Program-made: the position numbers and the translations under genes
The notes under the pieces: generated by a model
The model's database searches: none
What the model saw: only the letters and a program-made list of their open reading frames with translations
What the model was told of the DNA's origin: nothing
Part shown: positions 33,802 to 47,872 of the stretch, one piece after another
Numbering within the stretch: the first letter of the stretch is position 1
Layout: the number at the start of each line of letters is the position of its first letter
Origin: Takifugu bimaculatus
Taxonomy: Eukaryota; Chordata; Actinopteri; Tetraodontiformes; Tetraodontidae
Assembly (NCBI GenBank): GCA_004026145.2
Contig: CP034980.1
Span: forward strand, 3,608,964-3,672,963
Reading direction: 5' to 3'
DNA length: 64,000 nucleotides

Positions 33802-36800
33802 ATGGGCTCCTTGTTCCGCAGTGAGGAGGTGTGTCTGGTGCAGCTCTTCCTTCAGTCCAGCTCAGCCTACAATTGTGTCAGTGAGCTGGGAGAGCTGGGA
33901 TTGGTTGAGTTCAGAGATGTGAGTTCACTCTAGGATGGTTCTGGACTTAGTGAGAATGTTTTTCCTGTGCTACCGTTTTCTTTGCTTTATTTGAGTCATG
34001 CGCAAAGCCTTTTTTTCTCTGTATAATTGGATCATCTGCTCTCTTTTTATAGTTAAATCCAAATGTGAATGCCTTTCAAAGGAAGTTTGTTGGTGAAGTC
34101 AGGCGATGTGAAGAACTTGAAAAAACTTTTAGTAAGTATTTGCTTACCTTTTCCCAAGTATATCTAAGCATGATTTAATCTTTTCTGCTGTTTCTGACCC
34201 TTTTTTCTGCCGTTCAGCATTCTTGGAGCAGGAGATCAACCGTTCCCTTACACCAGCATTGCAGGGTCCCCTCCCCCCTCCATACCCAACGCCTTTGGCT
34301 CCTCAGCCCCTTGAACTTATTACCATAGAGGAGGAGAGCGAAAGGCTGGCCAGGGAGCTCAAAGAGGTGGCCAAGCTGATAAATCAATCAGCCTCTTGCA
34401 TCATCTTTACATAGTCCAACTTGGCTGTAGAAAACATTTTACCTTGAGTGTTTTTTCATGTCTGACTTTAGGTGTCCCAGAATCGTGACAGACTGCGGGC
34501 TCAGTTGACCCAGCTTTGTCAGTACCGGGATGTTCTGACCAGGACACACTCTATCACAGCATCAGAGGTATTTCAAATATACAGTGACCACTAATAAACA
34601 TTTGTGAAAACATACCCGTTTAGTCAAGCTGGCTAATTTTCAACCATAGTCTCTGGGGCAGGTGGCTCTTCATTTCTTTAACTATTTCATGGTGGTTGAC
34701 AAGAATGACTATTCTGTACTGGATTCTTCTCACAGGCACCACCACCACCTGCCCTTGAAGGCCATGGCCTGTTTGAGAACCGCCAAGATGTCCATCTGAG
34801 GTAGCGTTCTCTAAAAGGGCTGCTGAGATTGTTACTCTTTTTCCATTTTACACGTTTTTATTCATTTCTCTACTTCCTCAGCTTTGTGGCAGGAGCGGTC
34901 CATCCATGGAAGGTCCCATCATTTGAAAGGCTGTTATGGCGTGCTTGTCGCGGATATATTATTGTTGATTTCAGGGAAATGGAGGACCGACTTGAACATC
35001 CAGAAACAGTAGGAAATGGGAGGGAAGGGGTGGTGGATTTTGAACTACTGAATGGAGTTTCCCCATGGGCATTTTAGCAGCTCTTTGCTGTCACTGCTTT
35101 TACAGGGGGAAATGGTGCAGTGGACAGTGTTCCTTATTTCCTACTGGGGAACCCAGATTGGACAGAAAGTGAAGAAGATCTGTGACTGGTGGGAAAAGTT
35201 TTGCATCAGCTCATTTGGTTATAAGTGCAGTCTTGATTTTAAAGTGTCCATTTAATAAAAATCAGATTACGGTGAATTCAAAGTGGTCAAAAAGTAAAGG
35301 CTTATGTACAATGAACATTTGGATATTTTGTTTGACACAACAAGGACAAAGATGAATAGGTAGATTTTCACACCCCTGGCTGTATTGCCTATTTTCTGAT
35401 ATTCTGGTTTCATAGCTTCCATACGCAGACATTTGCTTACCCTGAGAGCTCAGCTGAGAGGGAGGAGATCCTCTTGGGACTTCAGGGCAGAATTGAAGAT
35501 ATCAAATCGGTAAGGGTCATACATGAAGACAATAATACTGTGTAGAATGCAGATTATCTTCATAATGTTGATGGCTGTGTGGATTAAAAATTACAGGAAT
35601 AATACTGGGAGGGTTATTTTAGATTACTTTTAGCAAATGAGTGATTTAGTGACATGTTGCTCTAACATTCACTCTCACTTCCCTCTGCCCCAGGTGCTTT
35701 CGCAGACTGAGGCCTACTTGCAGCAGCTGCTGGTTCGAGCGGTGGCCGTGCTGCCACAATGGAAGGTGCGCGTGCAGAAGTGTAAGGCGGTCCAGATGGT
35801 GCTCAACCTCTGCAGCTCTTCAGTCACAGACAAATGCCTGATTGCTGAAGCCTGGTGTCCCACAGCCAAGTTGCCAGAACTGCAGAGCGCTCTCAGAGAG
35901 GGAGGGGTAGGTCAACAGAAGGCAGCACAAATGTGGAGCTGCAGGATAGAAGTAATTATGAATCCCACTTGTTTTGTTCTGTTTTATCTGTCTCACCAGC
36001 GGAAAAGTGGCAGCGCGGTCGATTCTTTCTACAACCGGCTGGCGACCTCTACGCCTCCACCTACGCTGTTCCCTCTCAACTCTTTCACTACAGGCTTTCA
36101 GAACATTGTTGATGCTTACGGTGTAGCAAACTACCGTGAAGTTAATCCAGGTGGGACTGTGGACTTCTAAAAAAATACATTATTTTTCCTCTTTTGTCTT
36201 TAACTTGACCTGTGCCTGTTTGAACGCCTCCACAGCGGTGTACACCATAATAACCTTCCCCTTCCTGTTCGCGGTGATGTTTGGGGACGTGGGTCATGGT
36301 CTATTGATGACATTGGCCTCCCTCTGGATGGTCCTTGAGGAAAAGGACCCGAAACTAAGGAACAACAGCAATGAGGTAATTCAGAGATATTTGCGCACTC
36401 TTGAATTGTGTGATTAACTGTGTGAACAACAATAAGAAATGCAGCTGAAATGATATAGAGCTGAAATGTGTGTGTTTCAGATCTGGAGGATGATGTTTGG
36501 GGGACGGTATCTGATTCTGCTGATGGGTCTCTTCTCTATCTACACTGGGGCCATCTACAACGAGTGTTTTAGCAAAAGCCTCAGTACTTTCAGCTCTGGG
36601 TGGCACGTAAAGCCCATGTTCGATAACAACGTGTGGAAGTGAGTGTGGTTCTTTTAAACCGTCTCACCTTTTTTTAAATTGCACTTTGGTTGAATCTTTT
36701 TTCCCATTCAGTTCGTCAGTCTTGTCAGGGACCCAGTTCTTGTCCATGGATCCGGTAGTACCGGGCGTTTTCACATCACCCTACCCATTTGGCATCGACC

Positions 36801-38726
36801 CGGTATGGATGACACACTCTCAGTCATGAGCCCTTTTAAAGTTTTTTTTTTTTTTACTACATCTAACGCCCATCTTCTTTTTTTCCTCAGGTTTGGGGGC
36901 TGTCTAACAACAAACTAACTTTCCTGAACTCATACAAGATGAAGATGTCAGTCATCATTGGTGTCATTCACATGACGTTTGGAGTCTGCTTGTCATTCTT
37001 TAACTATGTGTAAGTAACAATCATCAAACATAATAGTTGTATCTCGAAGCAATTCTCAAAATGGAAGACAATAGTTATGCTGTTTGAACAAAATTAAATA
37101 AAGTAGTATTTATCCTGACTTTAATTTGATGTTGTTTTTCATCTTTATTTCTAGGCACTTTCGCCAGATAAGCAGTATATTTTTCGTGCTCATCCCTGAG
37201 CTGATCTTCATGTTGTGTCTCTTTGGCTATCTGGTGTTTATGGTGGTCTTCAAATGGATCGTCTACACCCCTGCCCAGTCTAAAATTGCTCCCAGCATAC
37301 TTATCCACTTCATAGACATGTTCCTCTTCACAGAAAACGAACAAAATCCACAGCTGTATAAAGGACAGGTGTGTGTTCATCATTCATATTTACACATATG
37401 ACCATTTGTCAACACCTTTCAGGTGCACCAGAGGAAAGATGAACCAGGCCTTTAACAACTGTTTGTGTCCATGATTATAGGGTATTGTGCAGAAGGTCCT
37501 GGTGGTTGTGGCTGTGTGTTCTGTCCCAGTCCTCCTGCTTGGAAAGCCCATATGTAAATATTTGACATTTAAGAACAGACACTTTCACATGGTGAGTCTG
37601 AGTTTTACATCAACTGAACCTAGTTCTCCAGTCAGTTGTGGGTTCTGACAGATTTCTGGTTTTCTGTAATTCCAGGAGGAAGACAGACGTCCGCTGGTGG
37701 CTGACGACAGCAACATTAACACCCGTCAGGGGGAACTGGACGAAGGAGCGGCTGGCGAGGAGGTAAAAAAAAAAGAAAAGAGGATGTACCAGTAACTGAA
37801 TTCAACAATGATATGTGTGTTGTTGTTCTGGTGTAAATGAGGAAACTGTGATTCCTGCAGGTGTTTGATACTGCAGATGTATTAATGCATCAGGCCATCC
37901 ACACCATCGAGTACTGCCTGGGCTGCATCTCAAACACTGCCTCTTACCTCCGACTATGGGCTCTAAGTTTGGCACATGCACGTGAGTGGAACACACCATC
38001 ACACTATCATGACACACACACTCTTTCCGCTGTCAAATCAAACAGTTCTTCATTCAGTTACTCACACACTATTTTTTATTTGTTCCATGTACTGGTTTCT
38101 GTCTGGTGACAAGTTATTTGTGTCTTTGCAGAGTTGTCAGAGGTGCTGTGGGGCATGGTGATGCGCATTGCATTGAAATGGCAGGGTTATGTGGGAGCAG
38201 CGATGCTCTTTGTGATTTTTGCCTTCTTTGCTGTATTGACCATCTCCATCCTGCTCATCATGGAGGGACTCTCAGCTTTCCTCCATGCGCTTCGTTTACA
38301 CTGGTAAGAAAATCCTGGCTTAAGCTTTGATTACTGGGTGAGGTGTTTACCTATACCACATATCCATGATGCTTGGTAAATAGAGTTATTCATTTATTAA
38401 AGTCACCAGGTTTCTGCAGAGAAGCTTCTTATTATTGTCATTTTCATGGTTTTGGCCTCAGATGATTATTAAATGGAAAAAAGGTTCCTTTTCATGAACC
38501 ATATCAAATTCACTCAGTACATTTCATCTTACACATGATTATAAGTCATATGGCTCTGGTGCTAATCAAACCCTAATTCTTTTCTTGTGGAGAAACCTCT
38601 TTTATGTTGACATTTCCTTTCCTCTCTTACAGGGTGGAATTTCAAAACAAGTTCTACAGCGGATCAGGCTACAAACTGAGCCCTTTCTCTTTTTCTTCAA
38701 TGATCAATGCTCCGCCTGCTATATGA
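33802..38726 (+). CDS. tcirg1: V-type proton ATPase 116 kDa subunit a3
   Basis: Subunit a of the V-ATPase Vo sector provides the proton half-channels; the a3 isoform serves lysosomes and the osteoclast ruffled border. Twenty exons join in phase: 33802-33918, 34053-34131, 34218-34366, 34472-34567, 34736-34800, 34882-35008, 35106-35188, 35416-35509, 35694-35906, 36000-36150, 36236-36375, 36481-36638, 36712-36802, 36891-37009, 37155-37368, 37481-37591, 37676-37762, 37861-37981, 38132-38303, 38633-38726. The product is 826 residues (human 830). It begins MGSLFRSEEVCLVQLFLQ. The cytosolic N-terminal half runs to about residue 390, then multiple membrane spans (TIITFPFLFAVMFGDVGHG onward). The essential channel arginine is in SYLRLWALSLAHAQ (about R729). 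I choose a3 over a1/a2/a4 from the short length, the Pro-rich insert in exon 3 and ssh3 nearby; the isoform call is less certain than the family. Confidence 0.93.
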
Positions 38727-39349
38727 CAGACCAAACACTGCATATTGACAATGGTTATGTTAATCACTGTACAGTAGCAGTTTTTCTGTCTTAGATTTTA
38801 TTGTCTGTTAGCTTTCAAAGTTTAATTAACTTGCAGAATGACCATGATGGTATCGACTGTTATTTTGCATAATGAGAATATAACAATTGCATTTTCTCCA
38901 ATTATGAGAATTATTATGTCATCACTTTAGCAATCTTTTTTTGTAATGTATTCATTTGTCATTACTTATTAGCCCAAAGTAATTTACTTTTACAGTTTAC
39001 TATTCATAGTATGAACATGTAATAGATTTGAAAAGGGAATGCACACCAGTTCATCTGTTTTTCATAACAGGGAGTGATAAATGTTCTTCATGAGCCAAAA
39101 CTTAATTTCAACATCACCACAAGCACAACATAGAACATAACGTTTATTAGCAGTAATTGTGCCTTATGCAAGATGGGTGTTTGTTCAAGAACTATGTCTT
39201 TTGAACAAATCACAATTATTATAATACCGCAAATTTGAACAGAATGTTCAGTTGTCTCATTTCTGCCAGTTTGCACTGTGTGATTTATCAATTTTGAGCT
39301 GAAATTAAACCTGATTTTACATGTGCAATACTATTCTTGAAAGCATTTC

Positions 39350-39355
39350 AATAAA
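39350..39355 (+). terminator. Candidate poly(A) signal of tcirg1
   Basis: AATAAA about 620 bases after the tcirg1 stop, making 38,727-39,370 the likely 3' UTR. Confidence 0.45.
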
Positions 39356-39519
39356 CAGGCCACATTTATTTTTGAGTTGCCATGCCATGTATTGGGTTGA
39401 TTAGGAAGTTTAGTCATTGAAGTCATAGTTTAATAGACTTCAGCATAAATACAATACACCATGTTGTACACACATTTAACTTTCAAATAACCAACCTTAT
39501 GTCAAAGACTAAGTTTCAA

Positions 39520-39575
39520 TATTTACTTTATTCATCCCCGTAGGGAAATTGAATTGTAATAGCAGCCTACACATG
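39520..39575 (+). repeat. Possible 3' tail of a fish LINE/SINE
   Basis: The words ACTTTATTCATCCCCGTAGG and GGGAAATTGAATTG resemble a conserved tail shared by many fish retroelements. No element body is recognisable on either side. Confidence 0.35.
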
Positions 39576-40165
39576 GATGAATATAACTAGTGTATGGACA
39601 CAAATAACAGCATTGACCGGATCTTGCGAGCAATGTACAACGTTAAGGTTAATGTTCCTATAATTCAGACATAGATTGTTTCCTCGAAACACACTAAATT
39701 TATCATTGCCATTGATCATGTAACATCAGTACAGTATACCTTTATTTTTTCCACCCAATAACACAATTGATGTGGATTTAGTAAAGAAAAAAAGTCCCTA
39801 AATTGTTCTGGGGAGATAATACCTCAAAGCTGTTTTTCCTTAACGTCATTTACTTTTTGTTATTCAAAGACAAGTGCTGTTTATGTCCAGCACAGTCGAG
39901 GCAACAGGCAAAATAATAAGTAAAAATGGCGACAAGCGAATGGACCATTTGAAATGCTTGCTTGTTTCTGTCCGTGTCACATTTAATGTAACACTGAGTG
40001 TTCCGGATGTTGTGCGAATGTCAAAGATGGATGGCGATTTACGCGTCTCCCTTTATCCTTAAAGTATTTGGAAGATTAGAAATAATTATTTTAACCTTTT
40101 CTGGGATATAGGACTTTACCTAATGTAACATTTTAGAACCTGCTCTGACTGACATTGTTGAGAAA
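39576..40165. other. mrpl18 upstream region
   Basis: Mostly non-coding. A YY1-like AAAATGGCGAC at 39,923-39,933 suggests an mrpl18 promoter about 240 bases before the ATG. The small ORF from 39,874 matches nothing. Confidence 0.4.
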
Positions 40166-41325
40166 ATGGCTATGGCTGAAATTAGTCGAGGAATACGACT
40201 GCTGATGGGTCAAATTCAACGATGTCGCTTTACCGTGGGTACAAATCAGAAAGGTTGGTGTATTCTTTTATATTGCCTTTAGGTTATCTGTAAATATCTT
40301 ATCAAAAATGCTTTCCCCCCTTCACAGCTCGCTGTCTGAGTCACGCAGCCTCTCAGCCGGAGCCTTGTGAGGATGGAAACGAAGCTGTGAATCCGACCTT
40401 TGTGAACAGAAACCCACGGAACCTTGAGCAGATGGGTTTGGCTGTGAAGGACCGGGGCTGGAAGACATCATGGCCACATCGTGCGTTTTACCACAGGTTT
40501 GTTTGAATGTTCGAGTAACTTCCATTTTATTCGACACATAGGAGGGAACGTTGAATATCTGATATTACATTTATTTAATAACTTAACCAAGAAGAATTAT
40601 ACCAGTTTTTGCACATTGGGGTTCAATTATATTGCTGGCAGCCAGTTAATAAAATATTGGTTACTAACACAAATGGCCCAAACCGTAAAATTACGTTGCC
40701 TTACCCTTTCTTTAATTTTTAAACCTTTCACATTCTGCTATATTTATATTTAATCATCATCTTTTGTAGAGAAGGCTTCACCCCATCTGTTCTTGCATAC
40801 AAAATTAACACAATTAACTAGTGATTTTGAAGGTTAACTACATGTACTTTAACAAAATTACTTTTAATGATAGAAATGCGCTCGATTGTAGGATTATAAC
40901 ATGATGTCCTTGTATTTCTTCATTTCCATTCCCCTAGGTTGGTTTTTACTCGCACTCAGCACCACGTTACAGCAGAAGTGTTCTCCAGCAGTTCTCCTAT
41001 CCCAGTCCTCTCATGTTCAACTAAGGAGTGGGCGCTGAAAAGAGAGTTGAGTTCCACAACCTGTGTGGCGGCGTGCCAAGCTGTCGGAGAGGTGCTGGCA
41101 CATCGATGCCTACAGGCTGGGATCAACAGGATGGTGTACAGGGAGATTCCCTGGGCATATCGCTCTCAAGCTGTGAGTACAGGCAACACCAGTGGCAGTT
41201 GGGTTTCCCCTTCATCATGACAAGCTGCATGTTTTTCACTATTTCAGATTCAGTCGTTCAGATCAGCAATGAAAGAAGGAGGAATCATCCTCAGCGAACC
41301 CAGAAGAAAGTTTTTCGTGTCGTGA
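40166..41325 (+). CDS. mrpl18: Large ribosomal subunit protein uL18m
   Basis: MRPL18 is a nuclear-encoded protein of the mitochondrial large ribosomal subunit, also reported to help import 5S rRNA. Four exons join in phase: 40166-40253, 40328-40496, 40938-41172, 41248-41325. They give 189 residues (human 180). The N-terminus (MAMAEISRGIRLLMGQIQRC) is rich in basic and hydrophobic residues with few acids, fitting a mitochondrial targeting peptide. The L18 core shows NRNPRNLEQM, HRLVFTRTQHHV, EVLAHRCLQAGINRMVY and AMKEGGIILSEPRR. A second Met at codon 3 could also start. It follows tcirg1 on the same strand and is tail-to-tail with ssh3. Confidence 0.94.
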
Positions 41326-41386
41326 TTTTTTTTTCTTTTTATTAAAATCATTAATTTTGTAGACATGTTCTGAGGCCCTGGCTTAC

Positions 41387-41392
41387 AATAAA
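41387..41392 (+). terminator. Poly(A) signal of mrpl18
   Basis: AATAAA about 60 bases after the mrpl18 stop. Confidence 0.6.
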
Positions 41393-42543
41393 AGTGGATG
41401 ATTCTAGAAAGAAAATAAAATGAAAGTACAACTACTGGTTTTCTGGATCTGGTCTCTTTATAAGAGGCAATACCAAGAGACTGGATGGGTTATTTTTTTA
41501 CTCAGTAATTGTAAACGAAGAAACAGTGCAGAAGGAGGGTGCAATACAGGAACATGATGCTGGCTCAGTTGCTGAAAACACCTGTGCGTGAACAGTATTT
41601 GTCTCAACATTAGTGCATGCACATTGAATTGATTACACTTTTCTTCACTGGATAACAAGTAACACCAGCATGCAATAATTCATTGATAAGAATGTCTGAC
41701 ATACCGGTACTAATAATTTACCCCTATCCATTAAATGTCTATAAATACTTGAGGAAAACCTGAACAGTTCACTGTCTTACATTGGCATTAAAACACATAA
41801 CATGCAACCAGGAAATCAGCAAATAAGTGCTCAGACATACAAACATGTATAGGTGTGTATATACTCAATATACGGTATGCATGATCCAAATATGTCTGGA
41901 AGAGTTACATTTCCATTATAATCAAAGACAGAGTACAAAATACACCATACAGCCTCCATTTTCTCACAAAAAAAAAATGGATTAATTGATTTTCAGGTTG
42001 AAGGCACTCAATCAGCTCAGGTATTCAAAGGGTTGACTGTTAACATATTCATACAAAGATTTGTATAAAGTCATTGGCACATAAATGGTGAATCTATTTA
42101 GAAAACAACAGTCGCAACACTTGACCTGTATTGTTTAATAATGCACGTCAGGAAAACTCCCATTTTGGCATCTTCTGTTCAGGGAATGTGAAATATATTT
42201 AAAACCTTTGTAATGGAAGCATTCAGTTCATGGAAGAAACTAAAGGTGAAGAATAATTGCATAGACATCATCTCAGGGAAGCAGGAAAATGACAGGAAGC
42301 TACAACGTGAAGGGAGAGACGGTCCACCTGTGTGAGCACATGCTCCGCAGAAGAACAGGTATACAGCCATTTACTCTGATCTTCTACTGATTTCACTTAA
42401 AATAGTTGGCAACATTTTTTTAAAAATCAGCACTTCACTGCCACTAAATGTTAACCAACCTGAGGACTCAATCTACAGGAGGATCAGTGTGTAAACACTG
42501 TGTCTAAGCACTCTCTCCCTCCACTTGTGCGTGCTTCATCTCC
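41393..42543. other. Convergent 3' region between mrpl18 and ssh3
   Basis: AT-rich and non-coding in all frames; most likely ssh3 3' UTR read on the minus strand. No repeat recognised. Confidence 0.45.
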
Positions 42544-45500
42544 TTATGTTTCACTTGAGCCTGCGTCCGGCCGTCTTTGGGGGTCAGGTGAAGCGTCTAG
42601 GCACGCTCTCTGGTGAGTTAGACCCCGTCGACCTTGGCTACGCCTACGTTGTCCTGGAGAGCGCCTTGGACTGCCAGGACACTTTCAAAGTAACAATGAA
42701 AGTGATGTGAGCACATGCTCATGGGATGAGCCCTTGTGTAACAGCTACATTGTAAAAAGAGTGAATTACCAGCTCTTTGTTGACATCCTCCATTTCACTA
42801 ATGGACTGCATGAGCGAGAAGAGGTTCATCCTGCCGCTGCGATTCACACTCACAGGAATCTCGAATTGACAAAAAACAATTTTAAAGTTTAGTGTATGAG
42901 TGGAAACAATAATAAAAGAGGTTCAGACGGTCTCAGAAGAGTCTAAATATGCACTGTTAACTGGCTCACCGCTTCTGGATTGTCTCCCGTGACAGCAGGG
43001 TTGATTTCTTGTGGCGCTGAATGCTCAGGCTCTGTACTGGCATCACCCTGGGAGGTGGGCTCTCCAAACACCTGCAGGGGTTTGGGCAGATTTAAAACAG
43101 GTGTAAGGATTTCAATGCTTCAACAATGAGGATGGAACTGACCTCACAGGTTTCCTCCGAGTCATCTTCTGTGTCTGAATCTTTGTGATCAGACAGACTC
43201 TCTTCATCCCCATCTTCTAGGCCTTCATCATCATCCTCATTCTCATCCTCCTCCCCTCCTTCCTCCTTTCGTACAGACCGTCGCCTCCAGAGGGCACTGT
43301 GGCGCTGCTGGCTGGAACCACACCAACATACGAGTATATGAGAATCCTCTCAGAGGTTTTCAAGCAGTTCCCCTGCTGTCCTGGTGGACAAACTCTGGTG
43401 TCTGACCTGGCCTTGAGGATGCCGTCATAGGTCTGCAGCTGCTTCATGAAGGCCTCGTTAGGTTTGATAATAGAACGGCGCTCCTTGACATACGCTAAGG
43501 CCACATCCAACGGCCAGTGCTGCTGCTTCATGGCGTAAGCGATCACAGTGGACCCAGAGCGGGAAATACCCATTTTACAGTGCACCAACACTGCCTGACC
43601 GCTCTTCCTGCCACACAGGGGAGAAGTTTCCTCAGTGGTTTGGACACTTTACAATAAGGCACCTGGTCAATTGTACTATGAAAATAAAAGTGTCAGTATA
43701 TTAACAGTGTGTGTAGTAACTCAATGTGCCACTAGAGGGAGACTGATTTTCTCTTCTGCAGGATTATTTGGCAGAAGTGTTGGAACCAAGTTACTTATTT
43801 TTTTACATCCTTACTCAGAAGAATCATTTTAAACAGCCCAACAGATATCAGGTTTTCTGGATTACCTTGCTGTGTTAATGAATTTGTATGTGTCTGTCCA
43901 GTGCGGCAGTAGGTCAGTAGTTTCCTCGTCATACAGTCTGACATTCATATATGTGAAGGAATCTGGGAAAAAGTTGTCAATCTCCCTCGTTACATTCAGA
44001 ATGTAGCCCACACTGGAAAGCATACAAAAACTGAATCAGTCACAGTGCTAACTCAGCAGAACACAATACATATCAGGACGTTAACAACTGCATGAGATGC
44101 TGACAAACAGGTGCATCAATACACAGAGGTATAAAACTGACTTGTTTTTATGCAGCTCCTCCAAGTTAGCCGCGTTCCATTCTGAACCCTGAAACCAGAT
44201 AATTAAACAAAGGATTAGACAAGGCCCCTGAGGGCAAAACGGAAAGGACTCAGTGGCGTCTTCCCTATCAGTGTCAACACGGATCTCCTTGGAAGAGGAA
44301 GTGGGAGTCACATGACTGCACACACTTGTCAACGACAGCATTTAATGATTCCTCACTTAAAGACTGTCTATCATGTGAAAAACTAGTGCTTACTCACCAG
44401 GTAAAGATAGTCAAATATTTTGGAAGGTTTGTCCATCTGAGCGATGGTGACCAAGATCTCATTGTCAATGTACTTTTTAAAGGGTTTCATGTCAAATCCG
44501 ATCCTCTCCTGCAGGGCGTCGTAGACCTGCAGAGACAAAGAAAACATTCAATCACGCAGACAATTTATTTTCCTTGTTAATTTTGCACGAAACGGCTTCC
44601 CGTTATAGGTCTTACCATCCTGCACGTGAGGTTGTCCAGATCTTCAGTACTCATGATGTCCGTCATGTGCTTTTTGATCAGCTTTTCCTTCGAAACGCTA
44701 TCTTCCGAGCTTTCCATAGGAAGACGTGAGAAACTTAGGTGAACCCTGATGCAATTATGTGTAATAACAAGTGGTACAATATGGAAATAAAAACTATTTA
44801 GAGGTCTGGTCTGTTCTTACACACGTTCTTCACTGTCCCTCCGCACTGACTCCAGATCAGTCATGGCCTCCCACTCATTGAGGCAGAAGCGGTCTGACTC
44901 TATGTGCTGGTGGTAGTGTTGGGCCCATTCCAGGCCGTTTCCTGGGATCACCACTGCCTTGAGTGCACGCTCGCAGCAGCCATGTAACACCTGCAGCACT
45001 GACCTTACAGCAGCAGAGAGCAGAAAGGACAGGTAGTAACGTCCATCTGAAGATAAAATATTTTAGGAAATGGACTGCAGAGTGCTGCAGTAATGCAGTT
45101 ACAGCTTGACGCTCACTCACCACATGGTCTGCATGGAGACGGGCTTAAAAATTTTGGTCTCTTCAGCTGAGGTTATGCTGAAGCCACTGCCATGAAGAGA
45201 GGAGGTGTTATATTGAGTAAGATAACTCAGCTATTCAGTGTGAATTATTAATAGTTCTTGTGAAGAAATCAGAAGGAAAGAACTTGAGGAAATGACCCGG
45301 CAGGAGGCCTGATGCCTGCTGATAAGAGCTGTGGTGATATGACAATTACAGCCCAGATCCGTTACAACGTGGCCGAGTCGAAGACAAAAGGATCGCAGGC
45401 ACGTTCGTGTGGACTGTGTTTGTGTAATAACAGAAATATGCCAGCCATAGTTTACTTTCACGTGAGTCTTTATGTCCATTAAGAGTCTGAGTAAGAGACG

Positions 45501-47872
45501 TTTAACTTATCAAGCATGATCTAACTTCATATCTAGCATTGACATTTACTTGGAGCCGGATATTAGGAAAACCTCTCTCTCTCAAAGTTCTCATCACCTT
45601 CTGCTTTTCACATTTAAAAAGGACATCTCACCCATCTCCATCCAGATACACCTGTGTGTCGCTCCATATGGGCATAACCAGGCCAATGGTGCAATGATCG
45701 CTGCAAGGAGGAGGGGTTGAAGGCACAAATGAATATCTTATCAATCACAGAATCTAAACTTTCACTTTCTGTGTCATGCTACGTGCACACCCAAACCTTT
45801 CTGAGTTAGGGAAATCCATGCCTAGCAGTAAACTCTCCTCTTTGTTGCCAAGGGTGGAGACAACGATCAGATATCTGACCCTGACCGAGCTGACGGACTC
45901 CAGCTGCACCGCCTGCGAGATGAAAGGAGCAGGACAAGATATTCAGAAAGTTACTCATTGAACAATTTTTTTTTTCTCCTGACAAAAGTAAATCATCAAT
46001 CAGAGCCCGGAGTTGGCTAATCGATAGACGTAAGGTTTATTATCATTGCACAAATAGATAAAACAAAACTTCCTTTAGCAGCAATCTCCTGCAGCAGCTA
46101 CATGTCAACGATGAATTAAAAACAGTTGCATAGTATCGACTCTGACAGCGCCACATGCAGACTGTTGCAGGAACCAGGTTCATTAAAGTCTGTGTTCTCA
46201 GATCTCTGTGTGAACAACATACTTGAGTATGAGTATTTAAGGTGGCCATCACCATGGCAACCTCATTTCGCATGATTAGAATTATTCTCACGTAAAAAAA
46301 AATCATCGAAGCTTATTTTTTTAATGAGTGAGAAATGAGTCACATCCTGATATAATGTGTTTCTCTGGAAAAGGAAGCTCAGCCGTTCTCTAATTTCAGA
46401 CTCATCATATTCAAATCTACAAAAGGTTCAAGTTTCAAAAGAACCTGCTTCCGGGAATATTTTCATTCATCTCAAAATCTGTGGGGGATTAACTTGGAAT
46501 GTTGGGAGCCCCTGCCTGACTTTAACAATAAGCCCTAAATAAACAATGTCTCTGTTCAGCCAATAAAGCAGCAGATCACACTAATAAGCTGTGAAACAGT
46601 CCCACTGGTTCCTCGGGGAATACCCTCAGTGGACCTCCCGCCTCTCTTTGCAGGGTTTGTTGTAGATAAAGGCTAACACTCACCAGCTTCATGGTATCTT
46701 CTGGCCTGAGCTGCTCAACCATAGCATGAAGCTGTCTACTCTGGGCGTCTGGAGCTTTTTCACTTTCCTCCGTAGACGACACATCTTCATCACGGTGTGC
46801 ATTCTCCTCATCTTCCAGCAGATGAACTGCCCCCTTCACGAGGGCAAAGCTCTCTCTATGGGTAGAAAGGGCATCGGTCAGTGCACAGCTCCCAACAGGG
46901 GCATGCTTTAATCGGCTATTTAAAAACAACACAGACCTTTTCTGGAGTCTCCCTCGTCTTTGGAAGGTCTCATCCTTAATAATGAAATAAGTCACAACCA
47001 TCAAAAATATGACTGTCATGCAGGTTTAGTGCTGCAACCAAAGGTTTCAATCAGATGATACTTTTGAGTTATGGGCATGGAGATTTTCTTTACATTCCAT
47101 AAACAGACTGCAGTGTTTCTGTTGTGTAGACTGAAATATGAAATATCACCTCAGACAACATGCACTGTCACAAACAAGGGGCTGGGCAGTAAAAACAGTA
47201 ATAGCTGGCAGTGAAATTGTAGTAGGAATTCAGAACTGTGATGCCATGAACCCAAAAGGGAAGAAACGAGTAAAGGAGCAGTAACAAGGGTTTGTGGAAA
47301 AGGAAACTTCCTACTGTAATATTACCTGTTATGGAACTGACAAGTCCAGACAGAGTCAAACAAGGAAAAAACAGGAAGAGATGCGGGCAGGAGCCAGGAG
47401 AGGAATGATGGGGTGAAAAAGGGGTGAAAAAGAAAAGAGCACAAGAGACTAGAGTGAATAGATTAATGTAAATAAATATGCAAATCTGGACCTGAATGCA
47501 ACTACACTCCACAAATATGAATTAATGAGGGCTCAGAATCAAAGCCAGGCATTGTGTTCAATCGTCTGCAGGACAGAATAAGCGAATAAAAGCACAAGAG
47601 ATGACTTAAAAAACAGAAGCTGATGCAGTAGTGCGAAACAAGTGGAAAAAAATACAGTGACAGAGCATTTAAACAGTGAAAAGAGGATTTAATCAATTAT
47701 TGCAACAATTCTAAAAGATTTTGGATAGTTGACATGTTAAACTGAGCCCTTAAACTGAGTTAAAACATGTGACAAAACCGGAGTGAATGCAACTATTGAG
47801 AATAAACAAAACGAAGGAACTCACCGGAGGGGTGGCGAGGGATGGAGTCCTACACAGAGTCAACAGAGCCAT
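42544..47872 (-). CDS. ssh3: Protein phosphatase Slingshot homolog 3
   Basis: Slingshot phosphatases dephosphorylate and activate cofilin/ADF and so control actin turnover. Sixteen exons join in phase: 47872-47825, 46974-46937, 46855-46684, 45912-45797, 45700-45632, 45186-45121, 45003-44821, 44733-44616, 44526-44398, 44188-44142, 44012-43866, 43607-43407, 43311-43143, 43071-42970, 42859-42770, 42681-42544. The product is about 610 residues (human SSH3 659). It starts MALLTLCRTP, typical of the family. Order: SSH-N domain (SFALVKGA, IWSDTQVYLDGDGG), DEK-C-like region, then the dual-specificity phosphatase with HCKMGISR (catalytic Cys about 388, Arg about 394), an acidic linker and an RMNLFSLMQSIS motif shared with human SSH3. 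Resemblance in the SSH-N region and the short C-terminus favour SSH3 over SSH1/SSH2. The last exon fits in phase but encodes an Arg-rich end with no firm match. Confidence 0.93.

Noticed and set aside
42525..42710. Plus-strand ORF ending before the ssh3 tail
   Set aside because: No family match; ssh3 exon phases on the minus strand explain the region better.
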